Assembly: GCA_003049485.1 (NCBI GenBank)
Contig: PYST01000082.1
Span: 60,495-124,494, forward strand
Source: Ophioceras dolichostomum
Lineage: Eukaryota > Ascomycota > Sordariomycetes > Magnaporthales > Ophioceraceae
Direction: 5' to 3'
DNA: 64,000 bases
In this document: in pieces, positions 33,580 through 46,200 of the stretch
Layout: each line of letters opens with the position of its first letter
Position numbering within the stretch: position 1 is the first letter of the stretch
The notes under the pieces: generated by a model
Database searches by the model: none
Told to the model about the DNA's origin: nothing
What the model saw: the letters and a program-made list of their open reading frames with translations, nothing else
Translations under genes and position numbers: made by a program

Positions 33580-36500
33580 ATGGCAAACCGGATGTCGATG
33601 TATTCGGTAGCCTCGGAGGGCCTCGGTGGCCCCCGAGGCACCGGCCAACAGTCTAGCCAGGTTTCGACGACCACCTTGCTCAACGCTGTTCACAACATCT
33701 ACCTCTCCTCCCAGCCATACCGCCTGGACGCCGGAACGAGTCTGGTTGTCAACACATGGCTTACTGCCACTCAGCTTGGGCCAGACGGCCAGACGGGCGG
33801 CACAATCGACTCGGCTCTCGCGGCTCGAGCGTGGGAACACGCTCGACGTCGTGCGGAGGATGGCTGTATTATCCTTGGGTATGTCAAGTGCCTCCTTGTG
33901 TTGTCGCCGAGCCGGCCCCCTCCCAGCGTTTCCGCACTGCGTGTCATAGGATGCTGACTGATAGATGATGGTTGGCAGGTCTCTTCACCAATCCACCCCG
34001 TCGGTTCTGGCTCCGTTCCTCTCCTCCCTGCCGATGTCTATTCCGTCCACACTTTTCAAGGCTCTCGAGGCCGTCGCCCCATTCCTCCGATGCGTGGCAC
34101 CGTTCAACCCCTCCACGCCCCGCCAGACGGCCTTGGGTGTGACCCTGACGCTGAATTTGGCCGGGAACCTTACGGCCGCGAGCCTGGCCCTATCTCAAGG
34201 CGGCATTGACACGGACAAGGGCCTCTTGAGCATTCCTGCGGAAGCTGGATACAGAGCATTCGACGTCTTTTACTACCTGCTCACGTCGGCCTCCACGCCT
34301 GCCGAACGAGAGTTCCTCAGCTTGAAGAGCGCCTCAAACTACTCACTGCTGGCGAGGTCGGGGACGTATGACCCCCCGTCGTATCTGCCCACCGCGGACG
34401 ACAGTGCCGCCGCCGATGACTTCCGGTCGGCCCTCAAGGACATTGGGATCAAGGGCTCTTCGCACCGTGATTTCATTTCAACGCTTGCGGGCTTGCTAAA
34501 GCTCGGCGACACTCTTGATTATCAAGTAGACGAGGATGCGTTGGAGGAGATATGCGAGGATGTCAGTGGCCTTCTGGGTCTCGAGCCGGAGGTTCTGATC
34601 AAGCAGTGCACCACGGACGACCGCCGTGTTCTGGCTGCCGGTCTGTACGAGGCACTGGTGGACTGGGTCATTTCTAAGGCGAACCACGCCATTCAAGCCC
34701 AGATGGTCCGTATCAAGGATGGAGACGAGTCGAGCGACGGCGGCCGTGGAGCGAGGACCCCCACCACCAGCGAGGAGGATGGCGACACCGTCTGCATTAC
34801 GGTGGTGGAGATACCCGACCCCAACATGGGCAAGGCGGTCGCCATGCGTGGCATCTTCGATGACAGTCTGGGCATAAACGCAGAGATGAAGCAGGACGGC
34901 ATCGAAGTGGTCCCTGCTGGCTCATCGGTGGTTCGGGAGACGCACAACGCTGTTGCCGAGGCCGGCCCTGAGCTGGGCATCATGATTGGTTCAGCCGGCA
35001 GGGAGAGGCAACACGTCATGGAAAAGCGGGAGGAGGTTCTTGAGAAGGTTGGCATCGTCGCTGACGACGGCTGCTTCCTGAAAAAGCTGCTCTTCCCAGT
35101 CCCCGCCGAGGGCATCCAGCTTGGCAAGCATGGTCGCTTCGACCTGTCCACAGTTTTGGCGAGCAGCCGTGCCTGGTACCACCTCTCCATCCACCCTACC
35201 GACGAGTCACCAGCCAGTCTCGCGGCCCTGCCATCGGTGAACTCAGCATGGTCTGCTGGGACCGTCTCCCGCCAGCTCCGTGCGTGGAGGCTCCCGGAGT
35301 GGGCCAACCGACGCAACAAGAACCTGGACTTCACTGCCGACTTCGACCTGGACGAGTTTGTGCAGCGGTACCAGATCCTGGGTTGCAAGGATGGCCGTGA
35401 CGGCATCGAGAGCTGGATCATGGAGCGCGGGTGGAGCAACGGCGAAGTCGTGATCGGCCACGACCGCGTGTGGATGCGGGAAAATGCCTGGTGGGAGGCC
35501 GAGAGCCTGCTGGACATGAAGCCCACGGGTGCTATGGGAGGTATGGGAGGCATGGGAGGCATGGGCGGCATGGGCGCGATGGGCGGCGCCATGTCGGTCG
35601 CCGGTGGCATGGGCGGCGACATGCTGTCCGTCCACCAGGGCGTCATGCCTGGCATGGAGACTGCGTACTCCGCCAACGGCAGCGGCTTCTTCCCACCACT
35701 TCTCGATGCCCCCTCCAATGGCAGCCGGGACCAGCTTCTGCACCAGAGGAATCATAGCCAGGGCACCCTGCACCCCAGCCCACTAGCCGCGCCGTCGATT
35801 GCTCCGTCCGCCATGCGGAATGTGTCTAAGGGTGACTACGGCCTCGGCCATAAGGGTGACGACCACCGTGACCAGATCATGTACAACCAAGACGGCGAGT
35901 TTGTCGGCTCGCTCGATCCCGAGCTCGCTCACAACAAGACCATCCAGGAGAAGCCCACGGAGCTGTCCAGGCGGATCTGGGTTGGCTTTGTGTGGGCACT
36001 CACTTGGTGGATTCCGTCGCCGTTCCTGCGCTTCATCGGCCGCATGAAGCGCCCCGATGTCAGGATGGCGTGGCGCGAGAAGTTCGTGCTTTGCTTCCTC
36101 ATCCTTTTGCTCAACGGCGCCATCGTTTTCTGGATCATCTTCTTCGGCCGCATCTTGTGCCCCAACTTCGACAAGGTGTGGAACCAGACGGAGGTCAGCC
36201 ACCATCAGGGCGAGAACGATTTCTACGTCAGCAACCGAGGCAAGGTCTACGACATCTCGAAGTTCTGGAAGATCCCGCATGGCGTCCTGGGCCAGGAGGC
36301 TTCCGCGGACTCGATGCAGCCCTTCGCGGGCCTGAACATGGATGCATACATCCCCCCACCGCTGGCTCTCGCGTGTAAGGGACTTGGGATCAGCGATACG
36401 CTTCAGCTGACGGTCAATGCGACCAAGACGGAGCACGCCGAGGGGATGCACATCTCAGGCCCGAACCAGCCCAACACGCGGTCGCAGATGACGAGCATCA

Positions 36501-39282
36501 GCTGGTATTCTGACGTGTTCCTCAAGCGCATGAAGGACTTCTACAAGGGCGAGCTCGTGTGGGACCCCGAGCACGTCAAGCGAGAGGGTCAGAACATGAA
36601 CCACCGGTGGGTCATCTACAATGGTAGGGTTTACGACTTCAACGACTACTTAGACACCCTCGACGCCATGAACAACATCGCTACCTACCAGTTCCTCGAC
36701 ACCAGCCTGATTCAGGTGGTCGAGCGGAACCCCGGCACCGACGTGACGGACGCGTGGAACGGCCTCTTCAAGAACGCGCAGTCCAACCAGACGAAGTCCA
36801 TCCTCATGGGAAATTCCCTTACCTGCATGGAAAACTACTTCTTCGTGGGCACGACCGACTTCCGGTGGACCCCCCGGTGCCAGGTCAACAACTGGCTGCT
36901 GCTCGGGTTCGCCGTCATCATCGGCGCCGTCATCCTGCTCAAGTTCCTGGCGTCCCTGCAGTTCGGGTCGAAGCGCCGGCCGTCGCCCCAGGACAAGTTC
37001 GTCATCTGCCAGGTGCCGGCATACACCGAAGGTGAAGACTCGCTGCGTAAAGCGCTTGACTCGCTCACGGCCCTGCAGTACGACAACAAGCGGAAGCTCA
37101 TCTGCGTCATCTGCGACGGTGTCATCGTCGGCGCCGGTAACGATCGCCCGACCCCCAAGATCGTCCTGGACATCCTCGGTGTCGACCCCAAGGTGGACCC
37201 CCCTGCCCTGCCGTTCAAATCCGTCGGCAACGGCAGCGAGCAGCTCAACTACGGCAAGGTGTATTCTGGCCTGTACGAGTACGAGGGCAACGTGGTGCCG
37301 TACATCGTCGTCGTCAAGGTCGGCAAGGAGTCGGAGCAGTCCAGGAATAAGCCCGGTAACCGTGGCAAACGTGACTCACAGATCCTTCTCATGAGCTTCC
37401 TCAACCGCGTCCACCACCGTTCCCCGATGAACCCTCTGGAGCTTGAAATGTTCCACCAGATCAACAACATTATCGGCGTGGACCCGGAGCTGTACGAGTA
37501 CCTCCTCATGGTGGATGCCGATACTTGCGTCCGCGAGGACTCCCTGAACCGACTGGTGGCCTCGTGCGCCAACGATGCTAAGATCGCGGGTATCTGTGGT
37601 GAAACGAGTCTTCAGAACGAGGAACGCTCGTGGTGGACGATGATCCAAGTTTACGAGTACTTCATTTCCCACCATCTCGCGAAGGCCTTCGAATCCCTCT
37701 TCGGCAGCGTTACGTGTTTGCCTGGCTGGTAGGTTTTCCTTCATCGTCCTTCATCCGTGTAACTCCTGAGACCCCATCCAACAACCTCCAACCTTTTGAA
37801 CTCTGCGACTAACTCAATCACTTCTCACACCCTTATAGCTTTTCCATGTACCGCCTGAGGACGGCCGACAAGGGAAAACCCCTGATTATCTCGGACGGCG
37901 TCATCCGCGACTACAGCGACTGCAATGTCGACACGCTGCACAAGAAGAACCTGCTATCCCTCGGAGAAGATCGTTACCTCACGACCTTGATGACCAAGCA
38001 CTTCCCCTACATGTCGTACAAGTTCAACCCCAACGCGTACTGCCAGACCGCGGCGCCGGAGAAATGGAGCGTCCTCCTGTCCCAGCGCCGACGATGGATC
38101 AACTCTACCGTCCACAACTTGGTCGAGCTGATGACGCTCAAGGAAATGTGCGGCTTCTGTTGCTTCAGCATGCGGTTCGTCGTGTTTGTGGATCTCTTCG
38201 GTACCCTGATCCTCCCCGCGACCTGCGTGTACCTGGGCTACCTCATTTACGTCATCAGCACGGGCACCGGCCCCTTCCCACTGATCACCATCATCATACT
38301 CGCGGCGGTGTACGGCCTGCAAGCGCTCATTTTCATCCTCAAGCGTCAGTGGCAGCACATCGGGTGGATGATCATCTATCTGATCGCCTTCCCCTACTAT
38401 TCGTTCATCCTGCCCATCTACTCCTTCTGGAACCAGGACAACTTCTCGTGGGGCAACACCCGTATCGTGGTCGGGGAGACCGGCAAGAAGACGGTTGTGG
38501 CCGTGGACGACGAAGGGTTCGACCCGCGCTCCATCCCGCTGCAGCGCTGGGACGACTACGCCCTGCACAATAGCCTCCCCGGCCGTCGCGGAGGCGGCGC
38601 CGTGGAGAAGAGCGGGGCGGAGCTGCACGTCTTCGACGACGCCTACGAGATGGACGACATGAAGTCGGTCTACTCGTCGGTCCGTCAGGGCTCTATCCTC
38701 ACGGGCCTGAACCAAGCCCGGGGCAACGCCTTCATGCCTCCGCAGTCGCCCGGCCCTTACCAGGGGATGAGCCGCTCCTCCACGTTCAACAACCTAGGCG
38801 CCGCCCAGGCCAGCCCCTACAGCGACCACCCGGCCGGGCTAGGTGCGCACCGCCAGTCCGTGGTCAGCATGGGCCAGCAGCAGTCCCCGTACCAGGACTA
38901 CCCCGCCGGCGGACGCGTCATGAGCATGAGCAACCTGCGCAACGTCTCCAACCAGTCGCCCGTGCCGCGCTCCAACACCGCCATGGGCGGCTCGTACCCC
39001 GTCGGTGGCGGTGGTGTGGGATCCCGTCCTTCACCCATGGGCGACAACGCCGCGGCGCGCCAGAGCACGCTCAGCTTCGACTTCCAGCGCGGCCACGCGG
39101 CCGGGCCCGACGACATGATGATCGTCGAGGCCATCCGCGCCGTGCTGGGCGAGGTGGACCTCGACACCGTCACCAAGAAGCAGGTGCGCGCGCTGGTCGA
39201 GCAGAGGCTGCAGACGGAGCTGGTGGGCGAGAGGAGGACGTTCATGGATCGGCAGATCGACAATGAGCTGGCGAACATGTGA
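33580..39282 (+). CDS. csmB: Class VII chitin synthase with degenerate myosin-like domain
   Basis: Three exons: 33580-33878, 33979-37728, 37839-39282; 1830 aa. It is the class VII partner of the neighbouring class V enzyme. The N-terminal half aligns with the motor head but the P-loop is lost (IILGSLHQSTPSVL in place of a GESGSGKTT loop), so ATP binding by the head is not expected. A Met/Gly-rich repeat sits at about residues 615-645. Then come membrane segments, a cytochrome-b5-like region, and the chitin synthase domain with MVDADTC, LGEDR (EDR 1393-1395) and QRRRW (1432-1436), C-terminal membrane spans, a disordered Ser/Gly/Pro region and a DEK-C domain (VEAIRAVLGEVDLDTVTKKQ). The second intron splits LPG/CFSMYR, which is unbroken in the class V gene. 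The first intron matches the first class V intron to within one codon and in the same phase. Confidence 0.96.
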
Positions 39283-40017
39283 TGGCTGACTTGACCTATT
39301 TCCTCCTTGAACCCTTCCTTTTTTTCTCCTCTCACCATCCTCTTTCTCGTGGTTCTATACATGGCGGTGCATTTGGGGGCCTCATATATACTGAAATCTG
39401 CGTCTTATCTCTTTCCTATCTACCTAACCTACTTGCCTATCTTTATAGGTGTCTAATACTGTGGTCATATATGTCTTCATGATGGAAGGGACAAAATATC
39501 AGAGGATTTCCTATACTGTTTCTTGGCTGTCACAAAATTTTTCTGTTTATACTTGCCATCCTTCCTTGTCTTCAGGGCCTGGCCTGGGGTTGTTTTCGTA
39601 TTGTTTATAACAAGTCTATCTCGCTTGCATCTACTCGCATGATTGTGTATCTAACTTCCATCTCTCCTTCGACCCTTTCTCATATGCAGGATATACAGGC
39701 TTCTCTGAGTTCTCACGAGATCTGATTGTGGCAGGAGATTTGTACGCCTGGCAAGACTGGGGTAACCTTAATAATGAATGTGAACGGATGTGATGCGCGG
39801 GGTGCTGCGGGTAGCCGAGAAATTTTACGCAAATGCTGATATTCACTGGTGCCTATCGGTATGGCATGTCTATCCAATTCGTGAAGTGTTTGGATCTCAT
39901 TTTCGCAAGACTTTCGAAGCGCGTCTACACTTATCTGCTTCTACAGCAACAGAACAGTCTCTCGGGTATCTAGGTACGGGTAGACATCTGTCTCTTGCAG
40001 GGAGAGAGGCCTAATTG
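39283..40017. other. Convergent 3' intergenic region
   Basis: T/C-rich 3' flank of the class VII gene with CTACCTAACC-like repeats near 39418-39445. No gene supported. Confidence 0.5.
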
Positions 40018-41496
40018 TCATTCGATCTTCCCGACTCCCTTGAGTCGCACGTACACGTCGGTACCCCAGCCATGAAGGCTCTGTACGGCAATGCCGCCAC
40101 CGAAGTACTCAGCATAGGCGCGGCTCAAGGGCAGGCCATACCCCAGGCCAGCGATGGAGCTGCGGCCGTTGCTCGCGCTCGAGATCAAGTTCAGGGCGTC
40201 CGTGCCGCTGCCTAACCCGCCTCCGCCAGGGAAAAGGTCATCTTGGTCGTGGAAAGTCGTGTACGAGTACGACCATATATGCGGGAGAACATCCGGGGCG
40301 ATGCCACCACCCCGATCGCGTATACGGATGGTCACGCCAGGGGCGTTGTCGTCCAGGGGCCGGATGGCGTCGGACTTGAACGCACCGAGGTCCTTGGAGG
40401 GGGGGTCAAGGCGGACATTGCCGCCGCCGCTGCCGCCGCTGAATGGCGGCTCTGGAGCGATGGTCACGACCACGGGCTCCCTGGTCATGCGGTTCTCCAC
40501 GGTAGCCCGGAAGGCGTTCTTCAGCAGCTCCGTGATGATGTACTGCAGGTGCATGGGCACGGAGGCAAAGGTGGTGTCCGGCTCCCCGTCGATGACCCAC
40601 TGAGGGCGCACGCCGTAGCGCAGCTCGCAGATGTCGGCCACGGCGCCGCCGCAGCCGTCGACGATCAGGGCGGGGCGGAGGAGGGTGTCGATGACGCCGA
40701 TGTAGGACGCGTCCTCCGGGCAAGGGGTCGGGCTCGCGGCCGGGTCGAAGTGCGGCTGCGACGAGAAGTGCAGGGCGATGTGCTGCTCGGCGATCAGGCG
40801 CGTGCCGATGCGGGCGCGCAGGTGGCTGTCGAGGAAGGCGGTCACGTCCTGGGGGGACACGTAGCGGCGGCACTCGAGGAAGCCCTTGGCCAGCGTGGGG
40901 ATCGTGTCGGCGTGCGTGCGCACCAGCTGCGCGAGCACGTCGGTGAACTCGACCTCGTCCTCCAGGGTCGAGACGGTGCGCTCCTCCCAGGGCAGGAGCG
41001 TGCTGAGCGAGTGCTGGTAGTTGTTGTAGATGGCGCGGATGTTGGGGTTCGACACGACGATGTAGGGCAGGTTGCGGAGCGCCTGGAGACGGTGCGCTAG
41101 ACGGACGGGGAGGAGGCTCAGCGTGAAGTTGGCCGACTGGAGGAGGGCCTCTTCGGAGAGGGGCGGCCTGCCATGTCTATTGAGTTGGGTGCTGTTAGCG
41201 GAAAGGGGGCAAGGACTGGAGCGGAAGCTTCTGTCAGACACATACTTGACAAGGTCGGCGAGGCTCAGTTGGTGCAGATGCTGGCTTGCAAGCCGCTGGA
41301 TCACATTCTCGTCAAACTCGGAAGAGGCCGGCCTGCCGTTGCTGCCCTTACCGGATGCGTTGCTGAACGACCGGGAGCCGGGGCGGTGGGCACACGAGGC
41401 GGGGAGGGGGAGGACGAAGCTGGAACATCGTCGACCCAAGCTCGAGGCGATCAAGGTGGGTGGCGGGCACCTCAATTGCCTCGTAAAACCTTTCAT
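40018..41496 (-). CDS. Mitochondrial pyruvate dehydrogenase kinase-type protein kinase (PDK/BCKDK family)
   Basis: Two exons, 41496..41246 and 41176..40018; 469 aa. These kinases phosphorylate and inactivate the E1 subunit of mitochondrial 2-oxoacid dehydrogenases and use a GHKL ATP fold rather than a normal kinase fold. Seen here: an Arg/Ser-rich, acid-free start ending near SRSFSNAS, typical of a mitochondrial presequence; the BCDHK N-terminal helical domain (PLSEEALLQSANFTLSLLP); the N-box TELLKNAFRATVENR; the G1 box RDRGGGIAPD; and the G2 box GLGYGLPLSRAYAEYFGG. The 69-nt intron (donor GTATGT, branch CTAAC) is stop-free and in frame; removal restores VK followed by HGRPPLSE. Whether the target is pyruvate or branched-chain dehydrogenase cannot be settled here. 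Confidence 0.92.
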   Translation of the reverse strand: MKGFTRQLRCPPPTLIASSLGRRCSSFVLPLPASCAHRPGSRSFSNASGKGSNGRPASSEFDENVIQRLASQHLHQLSLADLVKYVSDRSFRSSPCPLSANSTQLNRHGRPPLSEEALLQSANFTLSLLPVRLAHRLQALRNLPYIVVSNPNIRAIYNNYQHSLSTLLPWEERTVSTLEDEVEFTDVLAQLVRTHADTIPTLAKGFLECRRYVSPQDVTAFLDSHLRARIGTRLIAEQHIALHFSSQPHFDPAASPTPCPEDASYIGVIDTLLRPALIVDGCGGAVADICELRYGVRPQWVIDGEPDTTFASVPMHLQYIITELLKNAFRATVENRMTREPVVVTIAPEPPFSGGSGGGNVRLDPPSKDLGAFKSDAIRPLDDNAPGVTIRIRDRGGGIAPDVLPHIWSYSYTTFHDQDDLFPGGGGLGSGTDALNLISSASNGRSSIAGLGYGLPLSRAYAEYFGGGIAVQSLHGWGTDVYVRLKGVGKIE

Positions 41497-42141
41497 CTCG
41501 TGGTCATTTCTGATCCTCTCTCGGGCAAGAGGCGCGAGGCTCCAAAAACCATTGACATCTCCTTCTTAGAAGAGATTGGTGAGGTGCAGGCGAAGTCTAA
41601 CATGAAGTCTTGAGAGAGACAATTGATGATGCTCCCACAAATGATGTCGGAGGAATTTGATGCAGTGAGCGCCTATTGAACACCGTAGGCCCCACAGTAG
41701 CTGGGCGTCGCCAGGCGCTGATGACACGGGGGCAGACACTTAACGCCCCAGTTTACAGGGGTGTTGACAACTTGACTCCAACACAGACAACTGCAGGGAG
41801 TATACATCGTCGTTGAATCTACGCCCTTTTTCACTATGTCCTCCGGTGTTGTGATGAAATTTGTCACAAGAAAAAGGATTGAAGTACCTAGGTCTATAAC
41901 GAAAGGGTGTAGGAACCTCGGCTGGTCGGTAAGGCTCATGTCTCGGGTATGCGATCACACCCAGCGTGCCTAATGCGAGTGTCTGGACGCGAGTGTCGTA
42001 TGACAACAACGGCAGAAGGGATCAAGGACCGGAATAACATTGAACGCATCTACTGGATCGAAGCAGCCATCGAACGACGCCCCTGGAGAGCTCGTAAATT
42101 CTCTAGCAGAAACAACAGCCGTACCAGCATTTTTTCCATTG
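41497..42141. other. Intergenic region upstream of PDK-type kinase
   Basis: Lies between two minus-strand genes: the promoter of the kinase and the 3' end of the I9 inhibitor. No gene supported; short frames only. Confidence 0.5.
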
Positions 42142-42610
42142 CTACTGGGTCTTCACCTCCTGGTCCTTCTCCACGGCTGCCACATGCTCGTGGTTCTCGA
42201 GGGTGCTAATCTGGTCCTCGGGAAATTCGACCCTTAGTTGGCCAGGATAGTCAGCAAGCTGCGGATTGGAAGCCCAATAAATGTACCGGTAGGTTATGTT
42301 GGCATGTAGGCAGCTATGTTTCGCTGCCTATCTGGAGGGGAACGTACGAGAAGCCCTTGATGATCTCGTATGAGTGGCCAATCTTGCCCCCCTGGTCTTC
42401 GGCATGTTTCTTGGCGCTGGTTGTGGCTGCTCGTCAGCGGAAGAGTCAAAGGTCGGCCAAAGGGGAAAGGTATTGATGGCTTACGCCTGGACCTGCTCGG
42501 GAGTGGCGTCCTCCTTGCAAGTGACCTGCGGGGAAACGAAGATGGTTAGAGAACTTCATCAGCGTGGACAGAAGCTGAACGGCGATGCAACTTACGATGT
42601 AGGTAGGCAT
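42142..42610 (-). CDS. pbi2: Peptidase inhibitor I9 / proteinase B inhibitor (Pbi2-like), 71 aa
   Basis: Four exons: 42610..42596, 42525..42485, 42416..42348, 42232..42142, all with GT..AG introns (GTAAGT, GTAAGC, GTACGT donors). The family resembles the propeptide of subtilisins; yeast Pbi2 inhibits vacuolar proteinase B and, with thioredoxin, aids vacuole fusion. The joined protein begins MPTYIVTCKEDATPEQVQ, continues AAKKHAEDQGGKIGHSYE and IIKGFSVEFPEDQ, and ends STLENHEHVAAVEKDQEV plus KTQ, matching the I9 pattern through its whole length (71 aa against 75 in yeast). There is no signal peptide, so it is cytosolic. The coding sequence is only 216 nt but spans 469 bp, and the first exon encodes five residues. 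It is divergent from BMS1. Confidence 0.92.
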
Positions 42611-43225
42611 GCTGGCGGTGTGGTGGAAGCGAATAAATTCTATTGTTGCCGATGAAGGTAGCAAACTGTTCAGTCGAAGGAGAGGAAAACCGGACGAAGC
42701 AGAGGCAGAATCGGATGGAAATTTGGTAAGTTGTCGGTGTAGAGAACTCGGCGCAGGGGTCGACGAGAGAAGCAATTGATTTAATACCCGGCGTCGTCTA
42801 ACCGCGACAACCATCAAGCGGCGGGAGGCGTACGTCATGGGCATACGGCAGTATGCGAGTCACTGAGGGTTTTACGCGGCAACTGGGCTCCCTCCCTGAC
42901 GCAGGCCTATTCTTCCTAAGCAACCGGCCCAGTCTCGGCAGGCGCCGGCCACTGGCACAAAATCGAATGCAGTGGTTCTTTCCAAGCTCCTTCGACTATA
43001 TACATCGGAGGTCATCAATGCCAGTACGTCACCCTAGTCGCTTGCTCGGTACAATGTAGAGACAAGTTGGAACCAACCCCGCATCCCCACTTCCTATCTT
43101 ATCGATAATTGAGATAAGGCGATCCCGATGTTCTACCGCCCAAAAAGTTTTCGGAGGCAGTTTTGCGAAGTTTAATAGAGACGCTAGAACGGCGTTGAGC
43201 CTGTGGCGTGGCAGTCAACACTATC
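42611..43225. promoter_or_regulatory. Divergent promoter region of I9 inhibitor and BMS1
   Basis: 615 bp between the two start codons. Short frames only; no gene supported. No canonical TATA was found near either start, consistent with the housekeeping role of BMS1. Confidence 0.5.
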
Positions 43226-46200
43226 ATGGAGGCCCAGGTGAACAAGCCGCATCGAGCGGCGAAGGTGAAAAAGAAGCATACCGGTATGCATTGGGTCCCC
43301 CGCTCTTCGTTCATGACATCCCCGACCGAAGACTAACTGACAGCGCGCAGGTCAAAACCCAAAGGCGTTCGCTTTCGCAAACCCTGGCAGGCTCAGTCGG
43401 GCGGCCGTGAGATCTCATGATGTATGGCAAGATCCTTCATACTCTTCCCTATAGCGGGGCCTTCTGGGTCAGTATTTGCGCTGACATCCGAGCAGATCAA
43501 AGAGAAACGCCTCCATGTGCCCCTCGTCGACCGTCTCCCGGAGGAGTCGCCCCCGCGGCTTGTCGCCATCGTCGGGCCGCCGGGGGTCGGCAAGACCACC
43601 TTACTCAAGTCCTTGATTCGACGCTACGCGAAAGAAACCATGTCCGAGCCTCAAGGGCCTATCACCGTCGTAACCTCCAAGAAGCAGCGCCTGACCTTCA
43701 TTGAATGCCCGAACGAGCTGGAGTCAATGGTGGACATCGCCAAGGTCGCGGATATTGTGTTGCTCATGATTGATGGCAACTATGGCTTCGAGATGGAGAC
43801 TATGGAGTTTCTGAATATCTTAGCATCGACCGGCATGCCGGGCAACGTTTTCGGTATCCTGACGCATCTTGACCTCTTCAGAAAACCGCAGGCTTTGAAA
43901 GATGCCAAGAAGAGGTTGAAGCATAGGTTATGGAGCGAACTCTATCAGGGGGCACATTTGTTCTACCTCTCCGGTGTGATGAATGGGCGGTATCCTGATC
44001 GCGAGGTTCACAACCTTTCTCGCTTCCTCTCGGTGATGAAGAACCCCCGACCGTTGGTCTGGAGGAATTCGCATCCGTATACGGTCATCGACAGCTTCCG
44101 AGACATCACGCACCCAACCAAGATCGAGGAAGATGAAAAATGCGACCGGTCGGTTGTGTTCTCAGGCTACCTCAGAGGCACTAACTTCGCCGCCGACGGC
44201 CAGCGTGTCCACATCGCCGGCCTCGGTGACTATACGATCTCCAACATGGAGGTCTTGCCAGACCCTTGCCCGACTCCTGCAATGGAGCAGGCGATTGCCA
44301 AACTCACTGGGAAGAAGGGACGGCGGCGGCTTGACGAGAAGGAGAAGAGGCTATATGCGCCAATGTCGGACCGGAGCGGCCTGAAGATTGACGGCGATGC
44401 TGTCTTTATTTATAGGGAAAAGGGGTTCAATTTCGACAAGGACGGAGAGGATGTTGAGAGAGGCGAAGGAGAGGAGCTCGTGATCGGCCTTCAGGGAGAG
44501 CGACGGCTCCTTGGCGAGACAGATGCGGGCGTCCGGCTTTTCGCTGGCGCCGAGCAACTACATGCCGTAGCGGAGGAGACAAGCACAGGCAGGAAAGACC
44601 AGAGGATACCACGCCTTGCGGAAGCAGGCGAAGAATCCGACGAGGAGGAGCTGCCCGAAGGTGACGACGAAGAGGGGTCAGGCGATGACGACGGCGACTC
44701 TGATGTTGAAACCGAGTTTCAGTCCGACAGGCTGGGGAAAATGTTCCGAGCGAACACGTCTGACTCCAAGGATGGACATGAAGATGTTGCTTTCGCAGAC
44801 AGCGATTCTGACCTAGGCTCGCTTTCTGGTGACGAAGATGACCAGGAACTCGAAGACGAGGAAGATTTCGACTCGGAAGACGAAGAAGGGGCCGCTGTCA
44901 AATGGAAGGAGAACATGTTTGCGAGGGCAAAGTCGCTTCACCGGAGGAAGAGCCGCGGCCAACCGTCTGATCTTGCTCGGATCATGTACGACCAGTCTCT
45001 GACCCCTGAGCAGATCCTGAAAAGGTGGAGAGGAGAGGCTGGTAGTGATGGTGAGGAGGAAGAGGAAGAAAATATCGAAGATGAAGAAGACACATTCTTC
45101 AAGCGATCAAAAGCGGACAAGGCGGGTGATGAGCCCGAAGATCGTTCCGTCCCGGTTTACAACTACTCGGAGCTGGCTGCGCGTTGGACCGATGAGGCGA
45201 TTGAAAGTCTCAGAAAAAAGTTCACGACGGCAAGCCTGCTAGATGACGAGGAAGGAGGGGGCAGCGAGGATGGGTTTGACGACGATGATGGTGAAGAGGG
45301 GGATGAAGACCCTTTTGACGATGACGATGACGAAGATGACGAGGGTGATGGAGCCTTTGAGGATCTTGAGACTGGCAAAAAACACGGTCCCAGTATAGAA
45401 GAGACGGAACCCGAAGCAGATGCGGAAGCACTCAGTCTGGAGGCCGAGCGGGAAAAGAACGCCCGACGCAAAGAGGAGCTTAAGCTGCGTTTCGAAGAGG
45501 AGGACCGCGAAGGCTTCAACAATCCCAAAGCAATCGCCCGGAAAGAGGGCGGAAACGCTGACGAGTTTGGCGAGGATGAGTGGTACGAGGCACAAAAGGC
45601 GCGGATCCAGAAACAGCTGGACATCAACAAGGCCGAGTTCGAGAAGCTGGACGAAAGACAAAGAGTCGCGGTTGAGGGCTTCAAGGCCGGCCGGTACGCC
45701 AAGATTGTTATAGAAGGTGTGCCAGCCGAGTTCGTGGCCAAGTTCCAGGCGAAGACGCCGATCGTCATGGGGGGCCTCTCTGCCACCGAGGACCGTTTCG
45801 GCTTCGTCCAGGTCCGGATCAAGAGACATCGGTGGCACAAGAAGATCCTCAAAACCAACGACCCCCTAATTTTCTCTTTGGGCTGGAGGAGGTTTCAGTC
45901 TCTACCGATCTACAGCATCTCGGATTCGCGGACGAGGAACCGCATGTTGAAGTACACGCCAGAGCACATGCACTGCTTCGGAACATTCTACGGCCCATTG
46001 ATTGCACCCAACTCTGGCTTCGTCGCTTTCACGTCGTTTTCGGCGTCCAACCCAGGATTTAGGGTCGCAGCCATTGGCAGCGTTCTCAGCGTGGATGAGT
46101 CGACAGAGATCGTCAAGAAGCTGAAACTGACGGGCACGCCTTACAAGATCTTCAAGAATACGGCGTTCATCAAGGACATGTTCAGCTCGAGCCTGGAGAT

